Assembly (NCBI RefSeq): GCF_001461695.1
Contig: NZ_AUTC01000142.1
Coordinates: 1 to 64,000 of the forward strand
Length of the DNA: 64,000 nt
Direction: 5' to 3'
From: Sinorhizobium fredii USDA 205
GTDB taxonomy: Bacteria > Pseudomonadota > Alphaproteobacteria > Rhizobiales > Rhizobiaceae
Part shown: positions 26,006 to 36,639 of the stretch, in pieces
Position numbering within the stretch: position 1 is the stretch's first letter
Layout: every line of letters begins with the position of its first letter
Program-made: the position numbers and the translations under genes
The notes under the pieces: generated by a model
The model's database searches: none
The model's input: only the letters and a program-made list of their open reading frames with translations
What the model was told of the DNA's origin: nothing

Positions 26006-27583
26006 ATGCCGATACCGATTGGCACGATCCGAAACGCAAGTACGCCCGGCGACGACATCGTCCAAGCGGTTCGGCGGGTCCTGCCGCCGGCCGGCCAGCG
26101 CGCCGAGGCGATCCAGAAGCTTCTCGATATGCTTGGCCGACACCTTTCGGGCAAGGAGGTCCTTCCCCGCGATGCGCTGGTGCGGCTCATCGAGGACCTA
26201 GCCCGCGTTCTCAAATTTCCGCCCCTTCCGCAAGAGACCGGCCGCGCCTTCGTTCGGCGTCTGGTCGAGGTGGTGGAGGCCTTGCCCCTCCCGGAACGAC
26301 TGGCGATCGAAAGGCAGCTTGGCGGAGGCGGCCTCGCGCGACGGCTGGCAGCCCTGACGCAAAGCGGGCCATCGGCAGGGTTTGGGAACCCCACGACGCC
26401 CTTGCCCACCGGCGGAATTCGAAACCTGCCGCTTCAGCTGCCGATGCCCCAGCAAGCCGCTGCAGCGCAGACGCCCCCGCCGAGCGACCCGGCGCTGCTG
26501 CAGGCGATGCTGAAAAAGACTTACGGCGCCGATGACGGCGGCGCGGATGACGGCGGGGTGCCGGCCGAGCGTCCTGAAGAGGCGCTGCAAGCGGCCGAAC
26601 CCGGCGAGCCCGGACGGGGATCGCCGCCGACTTCGCGACACGGGCAATTACTGGTCGGCAACGGCATTCTCGCTGCATCCACCGCCTCAGCGGGGGTGGC
26701 AGAGGAGGGCGTCGAAGCGGCGGCGGCGACGCAGCCGGCATTGGCGGAGGGTTCGGAGAGTGTCGCAGCAACTGCCGCAGGCGACGAAGTCCTGCCGGCT
26801 CTTGTCGAAGGCAATGAAGCGGCCGTCTCCCGACCATCGGCCGAGGCCCCGCCCGAAAAGCCGGACCAGACATCCGGCGGGGCGGAAGCGGACACCGGGC
26901 AAGGCGACCCCGGCACGGACGTCGACGGGTTCGAGACGGATGGAACCTATGGGCCATCGCGCCCCAAAGGGACCGATGCGCGGCAGCCAGCCCAGCCTTC
27001 GGCGCCACGGGCGGCCCCCCCGGCATCCGCGCTCGCCAATGCCGCCGAGGCGCTGCTGCAAGGCAGCCTCGATCTGCCCGGCCCAATGACGGAAGCCGGG
27101 CCGGCGTTGGCCATGAAGGAAGCCGAACGGGAGCCCGTGCCGGCGCGGTCGATTCCTGCTGAGCCCGAACGTCTCGCCGAAAGGCCGCGGCTCGCCGAGG
27201 ATATCCAACCCATCGCCGAGCCGACTGGCGCGGAAAAGACGGAGACTGCCTCGCGCGGATCGCCTGCCGTTCAACGTCAGGGTTCGGCCGGCGAGGACGT
27301 CACCATGCAGCAGGCAATCGCCCTCCTTGTCGAAAGCGGCCTGCCGGAGATCATCCCCTTCGCGATGGTGCCCTATCCGCCGGCCCAGGAGGATGCTGAT
27401 GACGGAGACGGCAGGACCGACCGTTACCCTGGCGATGACGATGAAGGCAACGCCGGCACACAGGGAGAAGATAGGGAAGACGAGGAGAAGGGGCAGGATC
27501 CCGAAAGCGACGGCGACGATGCGGCCGATCCCGAGGCGAGCGATGCCTATGACCTCTACAGAAAACTCGGCGACCTGGGCTGA
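26006..27583 (+). CDS. Long disordered acidic protein, unknown function
   Basis: 525 residues from the ATG at 26006 (GGAGACGAGG upstream). Residues 1-115 are helical and probably folded (VQAVRRVLPPAGQRAEAIQKLLDMLGRHL, RLIEDLARVLKFPPLP, VRRLVEVVEALPLPERLAIERQLGG). Residues 120-430 are Ala/Pro/Glu/Gly-rich and look disordered. A short hydrophobic patch (MQQAIALLVESGLPEIIPFAMVPYP) comes near residue 435, then a very acidic tail rich in Asp and Glu. No signal peptide. The layout recalls flagellar hook-length or secreted effector proteins only in being N-structured and disordered; I do not recognise the family. Confidence 0.65.
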   Translation: MPIPIGTIRNASTPGDDIVQAVRRVLPPAGQRAEAIQKLLDMLGRHLSGKEVLPRDALVRLIEDLARVLKFPPLPQETGRAFVRRLVEVVEALPLPERLAIERQLGGGGLARRLAALTQSGPSAGFGNPTTPLPTGGIRNLPLQLPMPQQAAAAQTPPPSDPALLQAMLKKTYGADDGGADDGGVPAERPEEALQAAEPGEPGRGSPPTSRHGQLLVGNGILAASTASAGVAEEGVEAAAATQPALAEGSESVAATAAGDEVLPALVEGNEAAVSRPSAEAPPEKPDQTSGGAEADTGQGDPGTDVDGFETDGTYGPSRPKGTDARQPAQPSAPRAAPPASALANAAEALLQGSLDLPGPMTEAGPALAMKEAEREPVPARSIPAEPERLAERPRLAEDIQPIAEPTGAEKTETASRGSPAVQRQGSAGEDVTMQQAIALLVESGLPEIIPFAMVPYPPAQEDADDGDGRTDRYPGDDDEGNAGTQGEDREDEEKGQDPESDGDDAADPEASDAYDLYRKLGDLG

Positions 27584-27623
27584 TTGGTAAGCCTAACCGC
27601 AAAGCGTGCTCAATGCGCATAAC

Positions 27624-27655
27624 AAAAAAGCCCGCGGAGATCGCTCTCCGCGGGC
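27624..27655 (-). terminator. Rho-independent terminator after rpsA
   Basis: Perfect 11-bp stem GCCCGCGGAGA / TCTCCGCGGGC with a 4-base loop and T6 on the minus strand, 25 bp after the rpsA stop codon. Confidence 0.9.
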
Positions 27656-27679
27656 TCATCATTTCGGGCCTGACAACGA

Positions 27680-29386
27680 TTACTCGTTGGTCTGGCGGTT
27701 CTTCAGCGCTGCGCCGAGGATGTCGCCGAGCGAGGCACCCGAGTCGGACGAGCCGAACTGAGCGACGGCTTCCTTCTCTTCGGCGATTTCCAGAGCCTTG
27801 ATCGACAGCTGGATCTTGCGGTCCTTCTTGGAGAAGTTGGTGACGCGGGCGTCGACAACCTGACCAACCGAGAAGCGCTCCGGACGCTGTTCGTCGCGGT
27901 CACGCGACAGATCGGCGCGGCGGATGAACGAAGTGATGTCCTCGTGGTTGACGAGCTTCACTTCGATACCGCCATCGTTGACGCCGATGACTTCGGCCGA
28001 AACGACGGCGTTCTTGCGCAGTTCGCCGGAAGCGGCAGCTTCGCCGACAGCATCCTTGCCGAGCTGCTTGATGCCGAGCGAGATACGCTCCTTCTCGACG
28101 TCCACATCGAGAACGACAGCACGGACGACATCGCCCTTGTTGAATTCCTCGATGACCTGCTCGCCCGGACGGTTCCAGTCGAGGTCGGAGAGGTGGACCA
28201 TGCCGTCGACATCGCCGTCGAGGCCGATGAACAGGCCGAATTCGGTCTTGTTCTTGACTTCGCCTTCGACTTCGGTGCCAGCCGGATGGCCGTGCGCGAA
28301 TGCCTGCCACGGGTTCTCGAGCGTCTGCTTGAGGCCGAGCGAGATGCGGCGCTTGGTCGGGTCGACTTCGAGAACGACCACGTCGACTTCCTGGCTGGTG
28401 GACAGGATCTTGCCGGGATGGACGTTCTTCTTGGTCCAGGACATTTCGGAGATGTGGATCAGGCCTTCGATGCCCGGCTCCAGCTCGACGAACGCACCGT
28501 AGTCGGTGATGTTCGTGACCGTACCGGTGATCTTCTTGCCGACCGGATACTTCGCACCGATGCCATCCCACGGATCCGACTCGAGCTGCTTCATGCCGAG
28601 CGAGATGCGGTGGGTTTCCTGGTTGATGCGGATGATCTGAACCTTGACCTGCTGGCCGATGCTCAGGATCTCCGACGGATGGTTGACGCGGCGCCATGCC
28701 ATGTCGGTGACGTGCAGCAGGCCGTCGATGCCGCCGAGGTCGACGAACGCACCGTAATCGGTGATGTTCTTGACGACGCCCTCGACAACCTGGCCTTCTT
28801 CGAGGTTCTGAACGATTTCAGAACGCTGCTCGGCGCGCGACTCTTCGAGAACCGTGCGGCGCGAAACGACGATGTTGCCACGGCGCTTGTCCATCTTGAG
28901 GATTTCGAAGGGCTGCGGGTTGTGCATCAGCGGCGTTACGTCGCGGATCGGACGGATGTCGACCTGCGAACGCGGCAGGAAGGCTACGGCGCCGTCGAGA
29001 TCGACGGTGAAGCCGCCCTTGACCTGGTTGAAGATGATGCCTTCGACGCGTTCGCCGGCTTCGAACTTCACTTCCAGGCGCTGCCAGCTCTCCTCGCGGC
29101 GAGCCTTCTCGCGCGACAGAACGGCTTCGCCGAGCGCGTTTTCGATACGCTCGACATAGACTTCGACTTCGTCGCCGACCTTGAGCGAGCCGTCCTTGGC
29201 CTTGGCGCCGAATTCCTTCAGCGGAACGCGGCCTTCGACCTTCAGACCGACGTCGACGATGGCGACGTCCTTTTCGATGGCCGTGATGACGCCCTTGGCG
29301 ACATAGCCTTCAGCGAGGTCCGTCTTGGCGAAGGACTCTTCGAGAAGCGCTGCGAAATCATCACGGGTGGGGGTGGTTGCAGACAT
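27680..29386 (-). CDS. rpsA: 30S ribosomal protein S1
   Basis: 568 residues with six S1 RNA-binding repeats. The family-specific blocks are VEGIIFNQVKGGFTVDLDGAVAFLPRSQVD (repeat 2) and successive copies of ITDYGAFVDLGGIDGLLHVTDMAW and ISLGMKQL ends. It delivers mRNA to the 30S subunit and unfolds structured leaders. The gene lies 165 bp downstream of cmk on the same strand, the usual alphaproteobacterial arrangement, and ends in a strong terminator at 27624. Confidence 0.98.
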   Translation of the reverse strand: MSATTPTRDDFAALLEESFAKTDLAEGYVAKGVITAIEKDVAIVDVGLKVEGRVPLKEFGAKAKDGSLKVGDEVEVYVERIENALGEAVLSREKARREESWQRLEVKFEAGERVEGIIFNQVKGGFTVDLDGAVAFLPRSQVDIRPIRDVTPLMHNPQPFEILKMDKRRGNIVVSRRTVLEESRAEQRSEIVQNLEEGQVVEGVVKNITDYGAFVDLGGIDGLLHVTDMAWRRVNHPSEILSIGQQVKVQIIRINQETHRISLGMKQLESDPWDGIGAKYPVGKKITGTVTNITDYGAFVELEPGIEGLIHISEMSWTKKNVHPGKILSTSQEVDVVVLEVDPTKRRISLGLKQTLENPWQAFAHGHPAGTEVEGEVKNKTEFGLFIGLDGDVDGMVHLSDLDWNRPGEQVIEEFNKGDVVRAVVLDVDVEKERISLGIKQLGKDAVGEAAASGELRKNAVVSAEVIGVNDGGIEVKLVNHEDITSFIRRADLSRDRDEQRPERFSVGQVVDARVTNFSKKDRKIQLSIKALEIAEEKEAVAQFGSSDSGASLGDILGAALKNRQTNE

Positions 29387-29551
29387 ATAATCTCCTGCTG
29401 CATCTCCTGCCGGAGACGCATATGCGCCGGGGGCTGGTGTTGAACAGGCCTGAACCCAGTCCGCCCTTCTGAAAGGGCAATCCGGCGCATGGACGGAATT
29501 TCAGGCTATTAGAGGTAGACACGTCCGGCCACGGGCCGAAAAAACCTTCCC

Positions 29552-30184
29552 TCAAATCTTCTTCAGGGCAGCGTCGATCAGTGCCTTCGCCGCCTGGAAT
29601 GCGGCCTCTATACCCATTTCGGACGTGTCGAGCAAGTGCGCATCCTCGGCGGGCCTCAGCGGGCTGTCGGCGCGGCCCATGTCGCGCTCGTCGCGCCTTC
29701 TCACGTCCTTGAAGATCGCCGCGTAATCGGCTGCCCCACCGCCGGCGATGATCTCGTCATAGCGCCGCTTGGCGCGGACTTCCGGCGAGGCCGTGACGTA
29801 GAGCTTCACCGTCGCGTCCGGGCAGACGACGGTGCCGATGTCGCGCCCGTCGAGCACGGTGCCCGGCTCCTTCAGCGAAAAGCCCCGCTGCGCCTCGACC
29901 AGCGCCCGGCGTACCGCCGGCATGACGGCGATCTTCGAGGCCGCCTCGCCGATCGCATGGGCCGACAGCATCGAGCGGTCGAGCCCGGCCAGCTCGACGT
30001 CGCGCGCCATCTTCTCGGCGACTGCCTCGTCATCGAGCGGCAGCCCGGCGTCGAGGAGCGCCTTGGCCGTGGCGCGGTAGGTGAGCCCCGTGTCGAGATG
30101 GTGGAAGCCGTACTCCTCGGCAATCCGGCGCGAAAGCGTCCCCTTGCCGGCGGCTGCGGGCCCGTCGATGGCGATGGTGATCAT
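29552..30184 (-). CDS. cmk: Cytidylate kinase
   Basis: 210 residues from the ATG at 30184. It phosphorylates CMP/dCMP with ATP in pyrimidine salvage. The P-loop is [17 protein letters not shown] (Gly8-Lys14 region), then [24 protein letters not shown] and the LID-type [15 protein letters not shown]. In rhizobia cmk normally follows aroA closely; here 2.4 kb with three unknown membrane-protein genes separates them. An open frame continues to 30403 but the extra part has no family similarity. Confidence 0.96.
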   Translation of the reverse strand: MITIAIDGPAAAGKGTLSRRIAEEYGFHHLDTGLTYRATAKALLDAGLPLDDEAVAEKMARDVELAGLDRSMLSAHAIGEAASKIAVMPAVRRALVEAQRGFSLKEPGTVLDGRDIGTVVCPDATVKLYVTASPEVRAKRRYDEIIAGGGAADYAAIFKDVRRRDERDMGRADSPLRPAEDAHLLDTSEMGIEAAFQAAKALIDAALKKI

Positions 30185-30257
30185 GTCTGGTCCTGCGATC
30201 GAAAACTGTCGCCGGTGCTGTAGATGAAAATGGCGGCGGATTCCACCGCCCGCGAGG

Positions 30258-31220
30258 TCAATCGCGCTTTCGACCGACACGTGCGACAAGCGCCGAGGCC
30301 GTCCACTTTGCCAGGAGCACGCTGACAAGGAACGCCCCGACAGGCAGGGCGGGTCCCATCGGAAAAGAATTCCGCTTTCCGAAATAGAAAGCGACGCCCT
30401 CATTCAACTGGATCAGCGTGCTTCCGGTTGAAAACATGCCGAAGAGGGAGGCGAAGCCGAGTATCAGCAGCATCAACACGGATGCACCAGCGACTTTTTC
30501 CCGAAGAACGGATGCCGCCACCAAGAGTGCTTGCATGACGGCCAATGGTGGCTGCACCTTTGCGTTGGAGGGAGCAGGAGGCAAAGCCTTCAGCGTTGCA
30601 TGTCTTCTTTCGCGAAATCTCGCAATATACAGCGCGTTGAATAAAAGTACCGCCATCAAGATGGCGATCGCCGTTCCGTTATTGATATCACCGACCCACC
30701 GATAGCCATCGGTCAGAACGAGAATGATTGCGCTCAATAGGGCGCACGCCAATACCTTCGAGTTCTCGTTGCCGATTGCGGCAAACTGTTGAGGGGTCAT
30801 AACCACCGGCCTTGGCATGGTGCGCGACCAATATTGTACCGAGCCATCATCCAACGTCTTCCACCCTCGGGCATCGCGCGGCGTCTTGTACGGCTCGGGC
30901 GCCTGCACTGATGGTCTTGCCTCGGCAAGTATCCGCTTGATCCTGCGCTCAACCGACCGGAAATAGGCGTAGAAGAACGCCGCTCCGAGGAGGAACGCTC
31001 CGACAGGGACAGCAAACGAGACATGCCCATGTCGCGCGACCGGACCGAGCGATACGGCGGGAAGCAGCGTCAAAAACGACATCAGCGGGATCATGAATTT
31101 GAATCGCAAGATCTGGCCGAGCGCGCGCTCATCAATGATGAAGGGCGGTTCGGACGGTGTCCGCCTATAAAGGATCGTACCGTCCGCCCGTCTTTCCCAA
31201 TTCAACCCACGATCAAACAT
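30258..31220 (-). CDS. Unknown membrane protein with duplicated W...DG motif (island gene 3)
   Basis: 320 residues; GAGAGGA precedes the ATG. I do not recognise the family. Two copies of a soluble segment are seen: residues 5-30 ([16 protein letters not shown]...PPFIID) and 119-142 ([13 protein letters not shown]...RPVVMT), each followed by a pair of membrane helices (about 41-60/68-88 and 155-171/183-200). Two more hydrophobic segments lie at 243-262 and 289-308. This reads as an internal duplication. Last of three genes on the minus strand; its start overlaps the upstream gene by eight bases. Base composition is more AT-rich than the flanking aroA and cmk. Confidence 0.65.
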   Translation of the reverse strand: MFDRGLNWERRADGTILYRRTPSEPPFIIDERALGQILRFKFMIPLMSFLTLLPAVSLGPVARHGHVSFAVPVGAFLLGAAFFYAYFRSVERRIKRILAEARPSVQAPEPYKTPRDARGWKTLDDGSVQYWSRTMPRPVVMTPQQFAAIGNENSKVLACALLSAIILVLTDGYRWVGDINNGTAIAILMAVLLFNALYIARFRERRHATLKALPPAPSNAKVQPPLAVMQALLVAASVLREKVAGASVLMLLILGFASLFGMFSTGSTLIQLNEGVAFYFGKRNSFPMGPALPVGAFLVSVLLAKWTASALVARVGRKRD

Positions 31221-31872
31221 CGAATCCTCTCTTCAAACGTCGCCAGATCTCACGCAGAAACAGAGACAGCAGCAGGACAAGGCCGACTATCAATAGCGTC
31301 GGAAAGAGCGGGCCATCCGGCACATAGGGTGAAAGCAACTGGTCGATGTGGTGGACAAGTCGATAGCGACGACGCCTGTAGGCGCTGACTGGCCACTCGC
31401 GGGGCGGTAGTCCGTCAAGCAGCCTTTCAACTCCATCCCACAGGCCGAACGCGACGAGAATCAGAAACGCGATGACGCAGAGAAGCTTCCAACTGCTCTC
31501 GCTGATCCGCTCGGCCGAGGGAGGGAGACCGTAGACGGTTTCCCGTTCGTTGAACGGTGCCACTACCGCCGCACCGCGCCGAACTAGCTTGCGGAGTTCA
31601 AGGAAGCCCGCAAAGAAGGGCAGTAGCAGCGCTGCGGTAAGGCAAAGGGCCGAGTAACCACCGATGTTTCCCACCCACCAATGACCGTCGATCGCCTTCA
31701 GGCAGATCAGCGCCGGAACCGTGCCCAGCACAAGCGCGAGGAACAGCATCCAATATCGCTTGCTTTCCCGCTTCGACAGGCCCTCCAAAGGACTCCGTGG
31801 AAAGGGCAGCGGCACCCCCTCGATAAGGGGCTTCTTCCAGATGATCGGACGGAGTTTACGCTTGCGACTCAT
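31213..31872 (-). CDS. Unknown membrane protein (island gene 2)
   Basis: 219 residues, no family recognised. A basic N-terminal segment (SRKRKLRPIIWKKPLIEG) precedes about four membrane helices (near 43-60, 72-90, 130-147 and 190-208), with a soluble loop VVAPFNERETVYGLPPSAERISES in between. The W-K-K-P-L-I-E-G stretch may be a degraded form of the W-x4-DG motif of its two neighbours; this is weak. It overlaps island gene 1 by 17 bp and gene 3 by 8 bp, so all three are probably translated from one mRNA. Confidence 0.6.
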   Translation of the reverse strand: MSRKRKLRPIIWKKPLIEGVPLPFPRSPLEGLSKRESKRYWMLFLALVLGTVPALICLKAIDGHWWVGNIGGYSALCLTAALLLPFFAGFLELRKLVRRGAAVVAPFNERETVYGLPPSAERISESSWKLLCVIAFLILVAFGLWDGVERLLDGLPPREWPVSAYRRRRYRLVHHIDQLLSPYVPDGPLFPTLLIVGLVLLLSLFLREIWRRLKRGFDV

Positions 31873-32437
31873 TCTTCCGCCGACGTTGTTCCTTCATCAT
31901 CGCGTACAAATGAATGGCGCTGAAAACAGCTACGGCGGCAACGCCATATGGGCTTGGCGCCCCTTGTGGTTGTCCTGACAGACCGAATGTCATCTTCCCT
32001 AGCGTCAAGATAGAGGCGCCGAAGACGGTCCCCCAAAAGAGGCTTGAGCGAAACAGCTTTGCATTGGAGGCGGTCCGATAGAAATTTAAATCTATCTTCC
32101 TGAACTCAAATTCCTCCTTCGCCCGCTTGGCGTCGTGCAAAAGAAGGTGGAGTCTTTGTTTCACAATCAGATGTACTGCATGATTGGCTGCAACCAGCAC
32201 GCCCGTGACGACTGCAGGGACGCCGATGCTCACCTTTCCTTCAAACCAAAATATCCAAAGCGGCAAAAGCGGAACGAGCGACATTGCGAAAACGTACTCG
32301 AAGGTTCTCAGCTTTCTGGCCGCCACAACGGTCTTCTCGGAAACATTTAGGGTCGGGGAACGCCCGTTCGTTCGCCAAAGATAGGTTCCATCCGGAAGCT
32401 TTCGCCAATTTAAGCCTTGGTCACCGAGGGAGGTCAC
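31856..32437 (-). CDS. Unknown membrane protein with W...DG motif (island gene 1)
   Basis: 193 residues, starting with GTG at 32437 (AAGGA nine bases upstream). The N-terminus GLNWRKLPDGTYLWRT...SPTLNV closely matches the first repeat of island gene 3. Membrane helices are likely near 46-64, 70-90, 130-148 and 160-178, with a charged cytoplasmic-looking loop (KQRLHLLLHDAKRAKEEFEFRK) in the middle. No family recognised. First gene of the three-gene overlapping set. The line 32041-32100 has 27 G/C of 60, against 43 of 60 at 33481-33540 in aroA. Confidence 0.62.
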   Translation of the reverse strand: MTSLGDQGLNWRKLPDGTYLWRTNGRSPTLNVSEKTVVAARKLRTFEYVFAMSLVPLLPLWIFWFEGKVSIGVPAVVTGVLVAANHAVHLIVKQRLHLLLHDAKRAKEEFEFRKIDLNFYRTASNAKLFRSSLFWGTVFGASILTLGKMTFGLSGQPQGAPSPYGVAAVAVFSAIHLYAMMKEQRRRKNESQA

Positions 32438-32506
32438 GTGAGCGGGTCCTTCATCGAACCGAAGGACGGCGAAGCAGGATCTAGGTCACATAGATACAAC
32501 AAGGCA

Positions 32507-32544
32507 TTTCCCTCTTAGGATTCGACAAATCCATAAGAGGGAAA
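32507..32544. terminator. Long hairpin between the island and aroA
   Basis: TTTCCCTCTTA and TAAGAGGGAAA form an 11-bp perfect stem, extended by GGATT/AATCC after one bulged base, with a 5-base loop. It lies 39 bp after the aroA stop. It lacks a long T-run, so it could be a terminator for aroA or a processing or boundary structure of the inserted block. Confidence 0.55.
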
Positions 32545-32582
32545 GCTTAAGCCTGAGTACACGTATTTGTTGCAAATGTAAG

Positions 32583-33940
<1,358 letters not shown>

Positions 33941-34233
33941 TTACCTCTGACAATCCGGCTCGGCGGCGGCCCAGGGATCAAGCGCTGCTTGGGGGTTGAG
34001 CGAGGAACCGCCGGTGTTGCGGGCTCCCTAACATAAAGCGCAAAAGGGGTCATCCTCCCCCATGAAGAAAATGCGCCCCGCCCCGCCCCGAAGTTTGCCG
34101 CGGAAGTTTGTCTTTGACAGACGACAGCAAGACGATTATGGGGACCGGCTAATCATCATCAGCTTGATACCTTTCCACCCGCCGGCTTGACCGGCAAGAG
34201 CCGGCTCGCCCGGCCATTCAAGAGGCTTTGACT

Positions 34234-34623
34234 GTGGCAAAACCGGAACTTGGAACAAAGCGCATCGACCCGGAAACGGGGCGCAAATTCTACGATCTGA
34301 ACCGTGAACCGATCGTCTCCCCCTATACGGGCAAGTCCTATCCGCTGTCCTTCTTCGAGGAGAGCTCCGTCGCCAAGGTGCTCGAGAAGGAAGAAGAGGA
34401 AGACGTCAAGGAAGTCGATGCAGAGAGCACCGAAGTCGAACTCGTTTCGCTCGAGGATGCCGACGACGAGGCATCGGGCGGCGACGATCTGCCGGATCTC
34501 GGTGATGACGAAGTCGAGATCGACGGCGACGACGACGACACCTTCCTCGAGGCCGACGACGAAGACGATGACGACGACATGAGCGACCTCATCGGCGTCT
34601 CGGACGAAGACGAAGACGTCTAA
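34234..34623 (+). CDS. FYDLN-acid (TIGR02300) family protein
   Basis: 129 residues from the GTG at 34234 (AGAGG upstream; a TTG two codons earlier is possible). The first 50 residues carry the family signature LGTKRIDPETGRKFYDLNREPIVSPYTGKSYPLSFF. In relatives the stretch before FYDL is often a CxxC knuckle; here it is DPET. The remaining 80 residues are almost entirely Asp and Glu, giving an extremely acidic tail. Function unknown; found across Alphaproteobacteria. Divergent from aroA across 299 bp with no other gene. Confidence 0.88.
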   Translation: MAKPELGTKRIDPETGRKFYDLNREPIVSPYTGKSYPLSFFEESSVAKVLEKEEEEDVKEVDAESTEVELVSLEDADDEASGGDDLPDLGDDEVEIDGDDDDTFLEADDEDDDDDMSDLIGVSDEDEDV

Positions 34624-34819
34624 GAGTCTCAAAAGACGAATAAAAGCCGCTTCGGCCGCCAACTCATGCGGCGGCCGGGCGGATGGCCGGAAGAGAAAAT
34701 AAAATCGACCCGGTCCTCAATTTCGGCTTGCCATCTGCAAAAAGCGGAAGTAATAAGCCGCCACTCGCCGGGCACACTGCCCGACGGTTTCCCGGAACCG
34801 GCACTGCCGGACCCTTGAT

Positions 34820-34895
<76 letters not shown>

Positions 34896-35003
34896 AAATC
34901 CTTCCACTGTGCGATGCAGTATTGAGCGATCTTGCGTCACGCTACTCGCCACTAACGATGGAATTCACAATATTTTAACCAAGCGAGCCGAAGAGCAGTC
35001 TGC

Positions 35004-35792
35004 ATGTTCCTCGCCTCCAAAATCTTCTGGCTCGTCGCCCAGCCGCTGTCCCTCGCCTTCCTGAGCCTGCTCGTCGGCGTATTGCTGATCCTCGCCCGCT
35101 TCCGCCGCAGTGGCAGCGTCTTCGCCTCACTCGGCCTGATCGTCCTGTTCCTCAGCCTCTTCACCACTACCGGCCCCTATTTCCTGCAGATCCTCGAGGA
35201 CCGCTTTCCCCGCCCCTCTCCGCCTCCCACAGAGCTCTCCTGCATCATCGTGCTCGGCGGCGCCTTCGAGAACGTGGTGATCGCAAGCCGCGGCGGCATG
35301 GAGTTCAACCAGGCGGCGGATCGCTTCATCGAGACGGTACGGCTCGCCAAGGCCTATCCGGCGGCGCGCATCCTTGTTTCGGGCGGCGACGGTTCGATCA
35401 GCGGCGCCTATGAGGGCGATGCGCGGGCCTCCCAAGGCTTCTTCGACGCGTTCGGGATCGCCGCCGATCGGGTGATCCGTGAAGAAGACTCGCGCACGAC
35501 GTTCGAGAACGCCCGCTACACCAGGGACCTGCTGGCGGCCAACCGGCTCGAACGTTGCGCGCTGGTCACCTCGGCCTATCATATGTCCCGCTCGGTCGGC
35601 CTCTTCCGCGCCAACGGCATCGCGGTCGTTCCCTGGCCGGCGGACTACCGGACGAGCGGCAGGGTGCGGCTCGGCTTCGATTTCACCCAGCCCTCGCTCA
35701 ACGCGCAACTGGCGACGACCGCTGCCAAGGAATGGACCGGGCTTCTCGCCTACTATCTGCTCGGCCGGACGCAGACGCTGCTGCCGCAGTGA
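35004..35792 (+). CDS. YdcF/ElyC-family membrane protein
   Basis: 262 residues. Two N-terminal membrane helices (residues 4-32 and 36-56), then a DUF218 domain on the periplasmic side: CIIVLGGAFENVVIASRGGMEFNQAADRFIETVRLAKAYPAARILVSGGDG, EEDSRTTFENARYTRDLL and CALVTSAYHMSRSVGLFRANGI. E. coli ElyC of this family affects peptidoglycan and enterobacterial common antigen synthesis; the reaction here is unknown. It has its own promoter region after tRNA-Ala. Confidence 0.85.
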   Translation: MFLASKIFWLVAQPLSLAFLSLLVGVLLILARFRRSGSVFASLGLIVLFLSLFTTTGPYFLQILEDRFPRPSPPPTELSCIIVLGGAFENVVIASRGGMEFNQAADRFIETVRLAKAYPAARILVSGGDGSISGAYEGDARASQGFFDAFGIAADRVIREEDSRTTFENARYTRDLLAANRLERCALVTSAYHMSRSVGLFRANGIAVVPWPADYRTSGRVRLGFDFTQPSLNAQLATTAAKEWTGLLAYYLLGRTQTLLPQ

Positions 35793-35910
35793 TGCAGCGA
35801 TGAGCGAGCAATTCATCTGGAGATGACAGCCTTTCGCGTCAACGCGGCCCCTGACTTGTAGACGCCGCTGCGCTATTGATTTGAGCAACGCAGTTGCAAG
35901 CGGAGCATTC

Positions 35911-36546
35911 ATGCCGATTCTCGAAATCCTCGACTATGGCGGTATCGCCGTGTTCGCCGCGACTGGCGCGCTTTCGGCCTCGCGCAAGCAGCTCGACATC
36001 ATCGGCTATCTGTTCCTGGCCTCCGTCACCGGCATCGGCGGCGGCACGATGCGCGACGTGATCCTCGGCGCAACGCCAGTGTTCTGGGTGCTGAACCCGG
36101 CCTATGTGCTTGTCTGCGCCGCGGTCGGGCTCTTGGTGTTCCTGACCTCGCACCGCTTCGAGTCGCGTTACCGGCTGCTCGTCTGGCTCGATGCGGTCGG
36201 GCTTTCGGCCTATTGCGTGATGGGCGCTGCCAAGGGGCTGGCGGCCACCGGCTCGCCGACGGTCGCGATCGTCACCGGCATGCTGACGGCGACCTTCGGC
36301 GGTATCCTGCGCGATCTCCTGGCCGGCGAACCCTCGGTGCTGCTCCGGCCGGAAATCTATGTCACCGCCGCACTTGTCGGCGCTGGCGCCTTCGTCGTGG
36401 CGAGCCTCGCCGGCCTGCCGCTTGCCGCAAGCTCGGCGCTCGGCGTCGCTGCCGCCTTTGCGGTGCGCGGCGGGGCGCTCAGATACGGCTGGACGCTGCC
36501 GATCGGCAAGGCCGGTCCAGGCCGCGATCCGGACGAAGTGATGTAG
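35911..36546 (+). CDS. TRIC/YicG-family membrane channel protein
   Basis: 211 residues from the ATG at 35911 (GCGGAG upstream; the TTG at 35881 adds ten residues). The UPF0126 domain is present twice, as in the family: FAATGALSASRKQLDIIGYLFLASVTGIGGGTMRDVILG and YCVMGAAKGLAATGSPTVAIVTGMLTATFGGILRDLLAG. The G-G-G-x-x-RD/GG-x-x-RD kinks mark the trimeric intracellular cation channel fold. It is an inner-membrane protein with about seven helices; ion selectivity unknown. Confidence 0.9.
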   Translation: MPILEILDYGGIAVFAATGALSASRKQLDIIGYLFLASVTGIGGGTMRDVILGATPVFWVLNPAYVLVCAAVGLLVFLTSHRFESRYRLLVWLDAVGLSAYCVMGAAKGLAATGSPTVAIVTGMLTATFGGILRDLLAGEPSVLLRPEIYVTAALVGAGAFVVASLAGLPLAASSALGVAAAFAVRGGALRYGWTLPIGKAGPGRDPDEVM

Positions 36547-36639
36547 CTGCACGTCGCCCAAAAGGACGCAGCGGTCTTGGGGTAACGACATGCAGAGCAG
36601 AAATACGGGAAAGCGCGCGTCGTCAGGCGACGCGCTTCT

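Noticed and set aside
30258-32437. The three island genes as a known toxin-antitoxin or phage-defence system
   Set aside because: No nuclease, NTPase, TIR or other effector motif was seen; all three are membrane proteins of unknown family, so no such label is justified.
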